Notes under the pieces: generated by a model
Databases searched by the model: none
The model's input: only the letters and a program-made list of their open reading frames with translations
Told to the model about the DNA's origin: nothing
NCBI GenBank assembly: GCA_022925895.1
Contig: JAKSYS010000524.1
Coordinates: forward strand, 1 to 43,886
Direction of reading: 5' to 3'
DNA length: 43,886 bases
Origin: Fragilaria crotonensis
Taxonomy: Eukaryota; Bacillariophyta; Fragilariophyceae; Fragilariales; Fragilariaceae
Shown here: positions 21,301 through 31,464 of the stretch, piece by piece
Numbering within the stretch: the first letter of the stretch is position 1
Layout: each line of letters starts with the position of its first letter
Translations under genes and position numbers: made by a program

Positions 21301-24300
21301 GGGTGAAGTCGCTCAATTGCAGATTCACCTCGATTCCGACAGCCTTAGTGGTCACATACAACATCCAGTCCTCAAACTTTTGCCCTGGTTTCGGGATGCG
21401 ATATGTGCCATTCCTTAGCTTGATGTCTTCCGTGTCCGGGATGAATCGTCCATAACATGTTTGATGACCGATACTCTCCCAGTGGCGCTCTTTAAGTTCC
21501 GCATCGCCCACCTCGCGAGTCCCGGTTCCGGTGGCGATGCGTACAACTGCCTCCATCGCGTGATCACCCTCCTTTTGATGCTCTCGAATGAATCGAAAGA
21601 TGTGATACCGCTTCGACTGGATGATATCGAAAATCTCAGACTGCGCGATTTGGATGGAGGGCGGGGGGTGCGTTGGATTTGGGGTATCCTGGAGATCATC
21701 ATACACATTGTTGCTGAAGCGATGATTAATCGTCAGGTACACCTGAGACGATAAGAGGACAGACACGGCTCTGTAGTCGAGGTCTTCATAGCTGTAGTTT
21801 TTGAAGAGGTACAACAAGTGAGAATGAACCAAACAAGAGACATCGACGTCTTTGTTTCGCGACGGATCAATCCAATATTCAAGAGTGGGAATCGCTTGCG
21901 AGTCGAGCATATTCCTGATTTTTTTGACGGCGGCTTCTATCTTTAAGTTGTCCATCGATTCAAGGCCTCGTGGTCTTGGCTGACCCGGACGGCATTTGCT
22001 GAGAGCGTACTTCAAGTAGCCCTCAACACGAACTGCCAGTCGTATCGTATACAAAATCAAGGGACCCGAGGACGAAACCTTAGTGTACTTTCCAACATCC
22101 ATGTCAAGAGCTCGTTCCAGCATCTTGGTGATGCATGAAGTCAACACATCTGGCGATTTGGCAATCTCGTTGAAAAGGGTGCCATGAGGAGTAGCAAGCA
22201 GCATATGTAGTTTGTCCCTATCAACAACGGGGACCTCTGTGATCATCTCGGTAAAGTCAGCAGGTTTCCAGTTTCCTGGCTCGAAGAGTGCTGCGTCCAC
22301 AATTAATTGAAGAGACTTGGTCTTCAAAGCAGTAAGTCTTCCAGGATCTCCGTTGGCGAAAAAGTCAAGGATAAGTGGGATGCGGATGTAAGGCACAGTT
22401 AAAAACTGGACAAATCGCTCTGAGTCTGAAGGGGTAAGAACGTGGCCAAAGGAGGGCAGTTCTTCTTTAGTCAAGTGAAGAACATCATCCTCGTTGTCCA
22501 CACTGATGGGTTTGGCTCGAGACTTCTGGAATTTCTCGCCACAGGAATTGACTACGTTGGCAGGATCAGCCGAAGATAACCTCGCACGCTCTTCTTTGCT
22601 TTTGTTGAACAATGACAAGAACCCCTGAAACCCACTTGCGCTTTCTTTAGTGGCTGTGATGGCAACTTTATCCACAAACTCCTGCTGGGTGCCGCGATAG
22701 GCTGACACGTTGTAGGAGAAGGCAGGATCTTCCTTGTCCTTTCGATGTAAGTCCCAACGAAGCATAGCGTCGGACGGCGTCCATTGAACGGGGCCTTCTT
22801 CTTTTTAGGGTCATCGGGAGGTGTCTGAGCCTTCCCGGAAACGGAGTGTTTGAAGTGAAACACAATATCTCGGAAGTATTCGAATTCTGGGAGAACCTCG
22901 ATAATAGCGCCATTTCTACCTACAATAAGCGCCGCCGCATGATTGCATACCTGCACTTGATTTGAAATGTCAGGTCGTGGCAGAGCTAATTGGATAGCCA
23001 ATTGGTTGATTAACGCAATATCGCCCTCCATGGGAGATAGGCTCAGGTCAAAGTTAAATATCGTGTTTCGATAAGAGCCATCGGGCTTCAGCATCAAGCC
23101 CCGCAAGTAATCCAAACACTGGAATCGTAACGAACACATGTTGGGATCGTAGATAGGAAGGTTTGCTCCAAGTGTGTCAAACGCACCAGCCTCGATCCCA
23201 TACCAGTCCGTTGGGCCTTCACATAGACCTGAGTAGTGTAGGGCAAACTGACTGGGGTCGTCAACTGCCTTGACACGACAAATAGCGTCCGCAATACACG
23301 CGGCGCATGCAAATGTAGTGGACCTTATGGCAACCAAACCACGTGATTGCTGCACGCAGGCCGTAGCCGCCGAGTAGATTCGACAGACGCGACGAATCAA
23401 AAACATGAGGTTGACTTGAGTCTCTCTCCTCATTTCTGCTTTCCTCCAGAAGCAGTGCTTAGGATCCAAATGAGGCATTGGCAGAACGTGCGTTAACGCG
23501 TACTGCGTGGCAGATGCAGCAAAAGCAGCGGCGTTCTTTACTAGCTGCCTCTGCTGCAAGAGAAGACTACATGCGTCAGCGATTCGTTGAAGAGACGACG
23601 CTGCTTCTTGGAAGTTCGTGGCCACGGGGGGAAGCTTCTCATCCGTCAATACAGCTGGGATTAGTATGGGGTCTGGACGGGGCGAGCCCATCAGATGCCT
23701 AACAACTTCCGCATAGTTGTCCGTACGAAGGCGACCAAAGAGCGGATGCGCGACAGATCCAGCATCAGTTCGAAGCGAGGCAATACTCCCCTTCGCAAAC
23801 GCGTCGTTTTGAGCTGTAGTAGATAAACCATGATTGTAGATGTCGACTGGCTTGGCACCGGCATAACTTAGCTTCTTCAACGTCTTGTCAAGGAGATCCC
23901 ACGTACTGGACAATGATGCGCCAAGCGTGCCATCTGCAACCGATAAAGGGTCTAGTGTAGACGCATAATTCGCCAAGTTACGCCCAGCCAATTTAAGGAT
24001 CCTTGTATCCTCTGGATCCATGGACGAAGGTGGCGAATTCTCAATCGTAGCATACGCCAAGTCCATTGCAGCGTTCATTACCAGGAGTGTTGAGTACTTT
24101 GCGGGTCGGGCTCCGCCAGCGGGCGTTGTTGCAAGTGCAAGTCTCGCTAGAGGGTGAAAGGACATGGCAGAGATCTCATCCGGTGCCTCCAAAAATTCAT
24201 GAGGCCCTTGATCCAAGTTCGACAGTAGCGGTTGTGAATTCAGAGCTGGCATTAATTTCGTGTATAGGAAATGGGCATTATTCTTCTTGGAAGGATAAAC

Positions 24301-26157
24301 CTGCATCCTAAACAATAGCGCCCAGAATGTGCTATCCATCAATCGTTGAGACGGAATGTTCCAAACTGTCATGGCCAGTTGCTTAAGTTGACGCCCAGTT
24401 TCCGGATCAAAACTCGATGGATGGTACTCCAACCCATCAGCGCCAGTATTGATGACTGTGAACGAGAATTTTCCATCTCCGCAGTTGCGGACTATGTAGA
24501 GACACAGGTGGGCGTAGTCTGGTTGCTGCCAACCACCAGGAAGAACCAACTGCTGATTGGTTTGGAGATTTTCAATCACGGAGACGAAAACGTTTAGAAA
24601 GTTGAGAAAGAGCCCATCCAACTGCTTCCCAGAGGCACCCGCTGAGTGAGGGAGAATACTGATAAGCTTGACGCACGCTTCGCACGCCCAGTGATTCATT
24701 CGGAGGAATGAAAGCGGACCATCTACGGAGGCTGTATTGTTGCGCTTTCCAAGGCCAAACCGTCCACGACCGCTACGTGCAAGACCGTCAGTCTCGACGA
24801 CGACGTGACAAATGAAGCTCAATGCCTTCGATAGTTGCGCATACATGCCAGCCACGTCAGCTCGCTTCTCCTTGGAAATAGGAAATCTGCGCACATAGCT
24901 TTCCAACTGCATGAGTGCCCAGAAAGGCGGGACTCGGTAAATAGGAGAGAATGTACGTTTTGGAAAGACTCCATCGGTTCCGGACAAAAAGTCGTAGGGA
25001 TTGAACGAAGCTGACTTCATGTGCACTGACGATAGAGCCCCAATATCATCCCCAACAGAAGGGAGAGTGACACCACTAGATCCAATACCGGTGTACGTCG
25101 CTGTAGCCGCTTGCTTGGCGAGCACTTCCTTCTCCTTGCGCATCTGCTCCTTGAGCCGAGCCTCTTCCTGCTCTCGAACGCGTCTGGCCTCTCGCTCTTC
25201 CTTGGTTGCGACGACAGGGACAGCAGAAGTGGCCCCTGAAGTAGGAATGGGGATCGAGGGAAGAACCTTTTGGGACGGTTGGGATGATGTATGCGGCGGT
25301 GGCGTAGGCGACGCGTATCGTTGAGTTGCAGGTGGCGTGGGCGATGCATATCTCTGAGACAGCATCGGAGTTGGGGAAGCTACAGGCTTCGGCGCGGGAC
25401 GAGATGTCTGCGGCGCTGCGATCCCGAGTCGAGCCATGGCAGATGCTGCGTCGTTGCTAGCGGAAGTCGGGGACGATGTTGATTGAGCTTGAGCTGCGGG
25501 TGAAGTGGGCTGGGGCGTGGACGCATTGGATTTAGGGGAAACGGTTTTCTGACCTGCTGACATAGTTGGAACAGCGGAAAGAGGCAGCGACGATGAATAT
25601 TGAGGAGCAGGGATTGGTGCAGGGATTGGCGCAGGTGTTGAGTCTAAGCCAGCAAAGGGATCGTCTGCACCAAGCCTGAATGCAGAAACCGAAGGAGTTG
25701 GGGCAGGGGCACTAAAAGTTGCTGAAAGCGGCTGGACAAGCGTCGGAACACCGTAATTCGGCATGCCTTGATTTTGTGTCGGGACAAACGATTGTTGCTG
25801 TTGGAGAGGAACAAACGCGTTTGGTTGCAACCCATATGAAGGACTTGGAAGACTTTGTGACAGAGGTCTCTGCTGCTGTTGAATCGATGACGGAAAGGAA
25901 GTTTGCTGCATGCGTTGCTGCATGCTCTGCTGCTGCACGTTGACTGAAGGAGGAGGAGCAGCGAAGACATCAGGTTGAGCTTGAAGAGTGACGTAAGCCG
26001 GTGGAAACCAACCTTCTCGACCGTTGTACGAGCCCCACCACCACGCACTTCCTTCCTGACCAGGTTTGGCAGTCAACACAGCGCCCTTCGGAAAGGTCAG
26101 TTGAGACTGAGCCGCTTGACCTGCAAAGGCATGCTTTGCAAGATAAGTTTGCACCAT
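12308..26157 (-). CDS. Giant SH3 / DUF3638-DUF3645 helicase-like / EF-hand / Vps62-like protein
   Basis: One gene of about 4,540 codons, ATG at 26157. Exon joins: 19211 to 19134, 17894 to 17826 and 14500 to 14412 (introns of 76, 67 and 87 nt, all GT..AG). Three frame breaks at A-runs (plus-strand T-runs near 22802-22806, 14821-14843 and 13791-13794) must each gain one base to keep coding. Domains: SH3 (residues 1-58, WWWGSYNGREGWFPPAYV); Pro/Gln/Ser linker with DDPFAGL; charged helix near 320-350; long globular part; P-loop MGAGKTT (about 2829), LLLDEVDLIL (about 2983), GFSGTPS (about 3375) and RMRGIGKGQ (about 3540), the order seen in DUF3638/DUF3645 proteins; Glu-rich tract; EF-hands DRDRDGLLNYDD and DKDTDGFINLSE (about 4212 and 4250); Vps62-like end (about 4310-4510). 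Function is unknown; an ATP- and calcium-dependent role in trafficking or ubiquitin biology is speculation. Confidence 0.75.
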
Positions 26158-28572
26158 CGGTCTTCGATGGACGCCAATGCTCGTGACTTGACCGGAAGTA
26201 CCTTGTAAGATGTCTTGTCGACTACAACCTCAGATAATCGAATTTCAACACACTCCCCGAGTTCTTGATAAAGAAAAAGAATGAGGTGAGACGATGTGAG
26301 ACTAAACAATGCTATTGATCGTTCTTAGAACCCGAGCGGGAGCAATGGATCAGATCGTGCAATGGATTCGTTGTGCGATGCTTGTTGCGTCCGTCAGCAC
26401 CACTTTCTTTATTGGTATACCAGTACATCTACTACTCCAGGAGTACGAAGCATCATATGAAAATATATCATATGTCATATGTCATATGCATACCAGGTAT
26501 CATGGTAACACACACGCATACACCAGAAAATCTTTTTTCGATCATGGAACTTTACGCCGTACATACCTACACGTATAATTGCATAAATATGAGGGCCGTT
26601 GGACGGTGGACAGTGGACACGATCTGAACCCCCTCGAATGAAACTCCAGTTTTCGGTACAGGGGTGTATGTACGTGCACGCATAAGGGTGGTGCGGTGCA
26701 TTAATTAGATACTCTTCTCTACAGTCTACTCGGAGCTTTGAATACCTGGCTCTGCACTGTACTGGAGTACATGGTATTACGTTGTACTGTACTGGAATGC
26801 TCCTGAGTCCGGAGTCTTGAGTACGGTATGAGAATACTTGTACACGGAGTACGACCAGAACAGAATCCACTCCGAGTTTGCCAAATTTGCAGACACTACA
26901 TATCGCCGCTCGTACAGTGTACAATGGGTGCTCCGAGTCCAACACGTAGATGTAAACAGAGTTTTGCTGGCTGCCTGTTTCAATCAATCAAAACCTACTA
27001 GTTTTTGCCTGTTTCAACTTGGGTTCAAACATTAATGAAAATTAGGTCTTGATGGTACCTCCCTCATTATTGATGAAAGGAAGTTCAATTCTGGCGTTGG
27101 TTAAGATGTGATGCAGTTGATCAAACTTGACAGGAGTTTTCAGGATGACATTCCAGAAGACGTTTGTCAATTTCCCCCAAGAAGATAAGACAGATAAGGT
27201 ACCCTTCTCTCAGAGCAATTCAAGGAAGGAAAAAGCTGGCTGCTAGTATATACTATGTTTTCATTTTATGGTCACTCCTGAACACCCTGGGTTGTGCATT
27301 TGGTATACTTTATGTGAAATGCATACAATTTGAGTCATTTTGTTGTAGAGCAGAGACGATACTTTTGTTTGTTGCGGCGATACTGGCGTACTCGACTAAG
27401 GAGAATTATTGTTGTACTTTCATGCTGTGTCCGCATTAATTTATGAATGGGACATATGCATTCTTTCTGATGATCAAGATTCTTGATCCTTTGATGTTAC
27501 ATACCAGTTGGAACAGGACATGCATTGAGTTTTGTGACCTGTTTTGGTATGCTATTTGAGGTGCTCTTTTGTCGACATGAGCAACGCATCACGGAGACGG
27601 ATATGTGTGCGTTCATTGCAATTGAAAGAATAACCTATAGTAATGATGGCAACTTTGACTAGAGAAAGTTTCTGCATCATAGTATTGGTTGATTTGCAAA
27701 GTTTTAGACAATTCCCGTCAAACAAATAAGTACTATATTATAGTTCTTCATCAGATTCATCCCCATTGACATTGCTGTCAGCATCCTGCATTGTTCCGGG
27801 CGGATTCATTACAGAGTCGTTGACTTTATTGGCTTCCGCAAGATAAGGAAGACCTCAAATTCAGGTGGCTGAGAGTAGCTCCTCACAACTCATGACTGGT
27901 GTTCACATGGACATTGCCTGGGAGGATGGTGCAACACTTTGCTGTTGAGAATTTGTTGTGTGGGGGAGCCATGTAATGAGTTGTGCACACAGCATCGTCC
28001 TCCTGAGGAAGGTGGGTGGCAAGCCTCTTGGGCGCCATTTTACAACAAACACAATGATCAGATGTCAATATCCTTCTTAGGAGATAATGAAATAATGAAA
28101 AGCTTGGTTGATTACAAAGCAAAAAAATAGTGTGAAGAGGGGCAGATATGGTTGTTTTGAATACCTTGGTAGTTGCAATGCCGAGCAAAAAAGTAGGAGA
28201 AGGAAGATGGCCATACCATGAGAAAGTATGGTCAATAAGAGAATGGGCAACAATACAACATAAAGGACATCACAGCATGTGAATTGAGATTATGCCAGGA
28301 CAATGATGGGATCACTAAATATGGCATCAATGAAAAAGTCATTTTAAAAACCACAAGCAAAATGGAGCATTTGATGCACTTGCCAAACAAGATCCATACC
28401 ATGCATGTTGATGACAAGAGTGTTTAATGCAACAAATGTGCACGTCGGTTAGACACAGAAGATTTCCCTGCAACACATGTTGTTGTAATGATGTACACAA
28501 CATCTTTTAACAATACACTGTCACAGGTAGATATGATCATGTAGTACATGTATGCCATTACTACAAATACTA
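26158..28572. other. Long intergenic region, decayed sequence
   Basis: It starts with the promoter side of the giant gene. 26160-27000 is rich in AGTACTCC / GTACGG words and contains the TCATATG repeat. From about 27050 the composition changes to TG/CA-rich with few CG pairs. A 52-codon open stretch (28261-28425, reading CELRLCQDNDGITKYGI) and a 91-codon frame at 27164-27439 have no family I recognise. Likely old mobile DNA. Confidence 0.45.
26459..26490. repeat. Short tandem repeat of TCATATG
   Basis: Three near-contiguous TCATATG copies follow an isolated CATATG; each unit contains a palindromic CATATG. Confidence 0.7.
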
Positions 28573-28757
28573 TGGCCTGAAGGTTACCAACATCACGAAA
28601 ACATGAAATGACATTCTGACAAAAATCACCTTCTGATGTGGTATTCCTGTTTGATCATTCACAGAGACATGCTTTCAAATGCTGGGACAGCATCCTCGGT
28701 GCTCTCAACACAATGTCAAGAACCTGCCAAAAAATCATAACCACAGATGCAGGATGA
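28573..28757 (+). pseudogene. Fragment of a DDE transposase related to the copy at 37-40 kb
   Basis: From 28573 the frame reads PEGYQHHENMK and then a stop; from 28623 the next frame reads KSPSDVVFLFDHSQRHAFKC, ending at a stop at 28755. The same succession (DGYW..QHM, then FLFLFDHSCGH) occurs in the transposase at 37183-39943. FDHS contains the second catalytic Asp of that family. The fragment is thus a heavily decayed, internally shortened relative. No ends could be placed. Confidence 0.6.
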
Positions 28758-30477
28758 TGAGGTACTACATACAATGACAATTTTGGTTTTTGTGGTATTC
28801 GGACGAGGCTCAGAGACAGCTAAAGCTTGAGTATAGAAGGCACGCAACGTAGTAGTATACAAGGACTCGTCATCAAGAACAAGCTGGCTTTTGCAGGATT
28901 CAAAGCAGTGCTGGAGGATTGTACTTGAAATCAAATACATGGTTGCTATCGAAAATGCACAATTACTAGACCTCATTATCCTGACCCTCAACTGTAATTA
29001 CTTTGTCCTTAAAAACAGAATCAATGAAACAACAGACAGAGTCATGGTGGGCACATCTGTGACCCCTAAGAAAGGACTTCATGAGGAGATCAATCTTGGT
29101 CTATTGAAACATATGTGTGGGAGAATGAACTTCAATTGGAGCAAGAGTTAATGTGGCAGCTGCAGCAGGAGGAGGCCCTTCTCACACCTGCTCCTTGTAA
29201 TGGTAGGTGCATCCATACACCCAAGTCCAGACTGCAAACTTCTCAATTGTCCTTTGTTATCAAATTTTGCAATGAAGTGCCGTTTCTCTCCGCATGCAAT
29301 TGGTACACGCCGATGGTAGAAGGACTGTGCATAAGCCCACCAGCAATACTCTCCATCACCTGCACGCTCAGCATGAAATTTTGGAGTGACCTACAAGCTC
29401 AGCCTGGATTCATGGAGTAAGATCAAGGTGGAGCCGTTTTGAATTCACAAATATTGAAGTGCTGTCTCCTTGTTTTTACAATTTATACATTTGGAATGAA
29501 AATGACACAGCTAGACCTGTAACTTGGTGGCAACACCAGTAAATGGATTTTAAAGCATGTCAAGTGAATACCATCTAAAGGTTGTTCACCAATCCTTGGA
29601 GCTAACCTTTAGCGCTCCTAGAAGCAAACCTTTTTGCTCTCCCTCCTACACCAGGAGAATGCAAATATGCGTTGTCTTCATGTAGAACTAGGAACCGTAA
29701 GGAACATTGGTCGATGCCACGTATTTGCAAGTCTTGGTGTAGTGTCTTTGTCTGTGGCTTGATGCTGCTGTTAGAATGCCACTCCAGTATTGGTCAGCAA
29801 ATTTGCAAATAGCAAATGCTTTGACCATTCAGATTGTTGATTTTCCCTACTGGTTGGTTGTACCATTCACCAATTGCTTGTTTTGTTCAACTATCAGGAA
29901 AAATGGTCCATTTTCACCAGCTAGACAACATCGCCAATGTTGAGAGAACAAGGTAAGTAGTAGGAATCGAGAAAGAATTTGCTGCATCCAGTTTTGTTGC
30001 GCCTGTGATGACTGCTTGTGCTCCTCGTCCCCACCGGTAGTCTCGCAACAATTGTATTGCATTCAGAGCCTCATTTAGTGTCATGTGTATTCTACATCTT
30101 TAAATGAAGGTGTAGTTCCTGTGCGCTTTCGTCTATTATGGCTTACGAAACCGCCTTTTTATGCCCAGGAAACAACCAGAAACAAAAGATAGTACCGAAT
30201 TTGACCCCAAAAACATGTTCTCTAAAAAAGAAAAAAAGGAAAAAGGTATTTTCGTGTTCACGAAAAAATACAATAGTCGGAAAGTCAGCGTCTTGGGCAT
30301 AGGAAAATTCAATGACTTACAGTACGTTTTAGTTCATCGGATACGGGTCCGATTGAAATGCATTGAAAGGACCTCAATCCAATGCATGTACTGAACAAGT
30401 ACTTCGCACTACATATTTGACCTCATTTTGAATCTACCAGTGCATAAGAAGTTCGGTTCCGCAATGAGCCATAAAAC
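28758..30477. other. Intergenic region, probably decayed mobile DNA
   Basis: TG/CA-rich and CpG-poor to about 30000. Frames of up to 101 codons (for example 29115-29420 with a Gln/Glu-rich start) carry no motif I know. At 30161-30394 a Lys-rich 77-codon frame is open but unsupported. The AlkB gene's 3' side is at the right. Confidence 0.4.
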
Positions 30478-31215
30478 TCATCTCTGGCGAAGTGAAGGAG
30501 GCGTCTGAAAGGCTCGGACTGTCCAATTTATACGACGTGATGTGGGTGGGTCCATTGTAATTCGTCGCTTAGGTACTTCATGATAATGTGTCTGTTGACA
30601 TGTTCCACCCATAATGAGCAAGTCGCCGTCATTGAGATACACTTCAGTCTTGACCTTCTTATCGGACCTTTGTCGAAATAAAAAGCGTCGCGTTCCACCC
30701 CAAGAGAGGCTCCAGATAGGACAGTCATGGCGTAGAGATCGTTCATCGTCAGAGTGAAGACCAATGGTATCCTCTGGTTCGTACCAGTTCTGCAAACACC
30801 CATTATAGGGCGAGTCGTACATGAGTACTCCTTGTGTCATTTCATTAGCCTTTTCAATCAATGCCGTTACCATTTGCGACTCTTCCAGGGGCTTAGCAAT
30901 GTTCGTCGACCCACTGTACGCGTAAGAGAAGCCCCATGATTGAGACCATCTGTTTTCATGAACTGCCCTGCCAAAGATCTTCAGTTCATGCCGTACCATT
31001 GGGTGCAAGTTCCACTCCGCCTCAAAATTCTCGGAAGGCAACCAATTGCGCTTCAGAAGGTACCACGATTCGCCATCGGGAGTTAGGTAACACGCGTTGG
31101 CGCCAAGCCGTTGCGCCAATGTGTTCGCTGTTTCGTTGGCAGGAGACAATTTCTTTCCTTTTTTGGCGGCAAAATAGCTCGGCAAAGTTCCCTTTTTGTT
31201 TATTGATTCCGCCAT
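30478..31215 (-). CDS. AlkB-family 2-oxoglutarate/Fe(II) dioxygenase, ALKBH2/3-like
   Basis: AlkB enzymes oxidatively remove alkyl groups from DNA or RNA bases. I chose ATG 31215 (MAESINKKGTL), 245 residues; an upstream in-frame GTG at 31239 adds eight residues and is unlikely as a start. The core shows NWYEPEDTIGLHSDDE, with the metal-binding HxD in LHSDD; PIWSLSWGGTRRFLFR, matching the ALKBH2/3 strand with its Arg; LNDGDLLIMGG; THYHEVPKR with the distal His; and RRINWTVRAF with the 2-oxoglutarate-binding Arg. The N-terminus KGTLPSYF followed by AAKKGKK resembles a PCNA-interacting box with Lys in place of Gln. DNA repair at the replication fork is therefore plausible, but substrate preference cannot be read from sequence. 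Single exon. Confidence 0.85.
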   Translation of the reverse strand: MAESINKKGTLPSYFAAKKGKKLSPANETANTLAQRLGANACYLTPDGESWYLLKRNWLPSENFEAEWNLHPMVRHELKIFGRAVHENRWSQSWGFSYAYSGSTNIAKPLEESQMVTALIEKANEMTQGVLMYDSPYNGCLQNWYEPEDTIGLHSDDERSLRHDCPIWSLSWGGTRRFLFRQRSDKKVKTEVYLNDGDLLIMGGTCQQTHYHEVPKRRITMDPPTSRRINWTVRAFQTPPSLRQR

Positions 31216-31446
31216 GAACAACGCTATTCCGGAGTGCACGAGGGGAGCGCCAAATGTGATACAAGTATAAACATAGAAGCCGGACGAATGAAATTATTTG
31301 CATTGACTGCGCAGTACCTCGCTGTTTCCTTCAAGGTTAAAGAATGTATTTATGATGTCGTGCATTATTTCTATCTATTCAGAATTCATATGTGATGATA
31401 AATGATGATGATATCATCAATCGAATATTTTTTTCCTTGATTTTTT

Positions 31447-31464
31447 TAACCACAGTATCTGGAC
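31447..31464 (+). repeat. Left terminal inverted repeat of the pogo-like element
   Basis: Reads TAACCACAGTATCTGGAC, including the TA target pair; pairs with 34603-34620 with one mismatch. Confidence 0.75.

Noticed and set aside
27164-27439. 91-codon frame with hydrophobic stretches
   Set aside because: Lies in the decayed CpG-poor block, has no motif and no supporting neighbour.
30161-30394. 77-codon Lys-rich frame
   Set aside because: No motif, no conserved-looking segment, and A-rich sequence; not supported as a gene.
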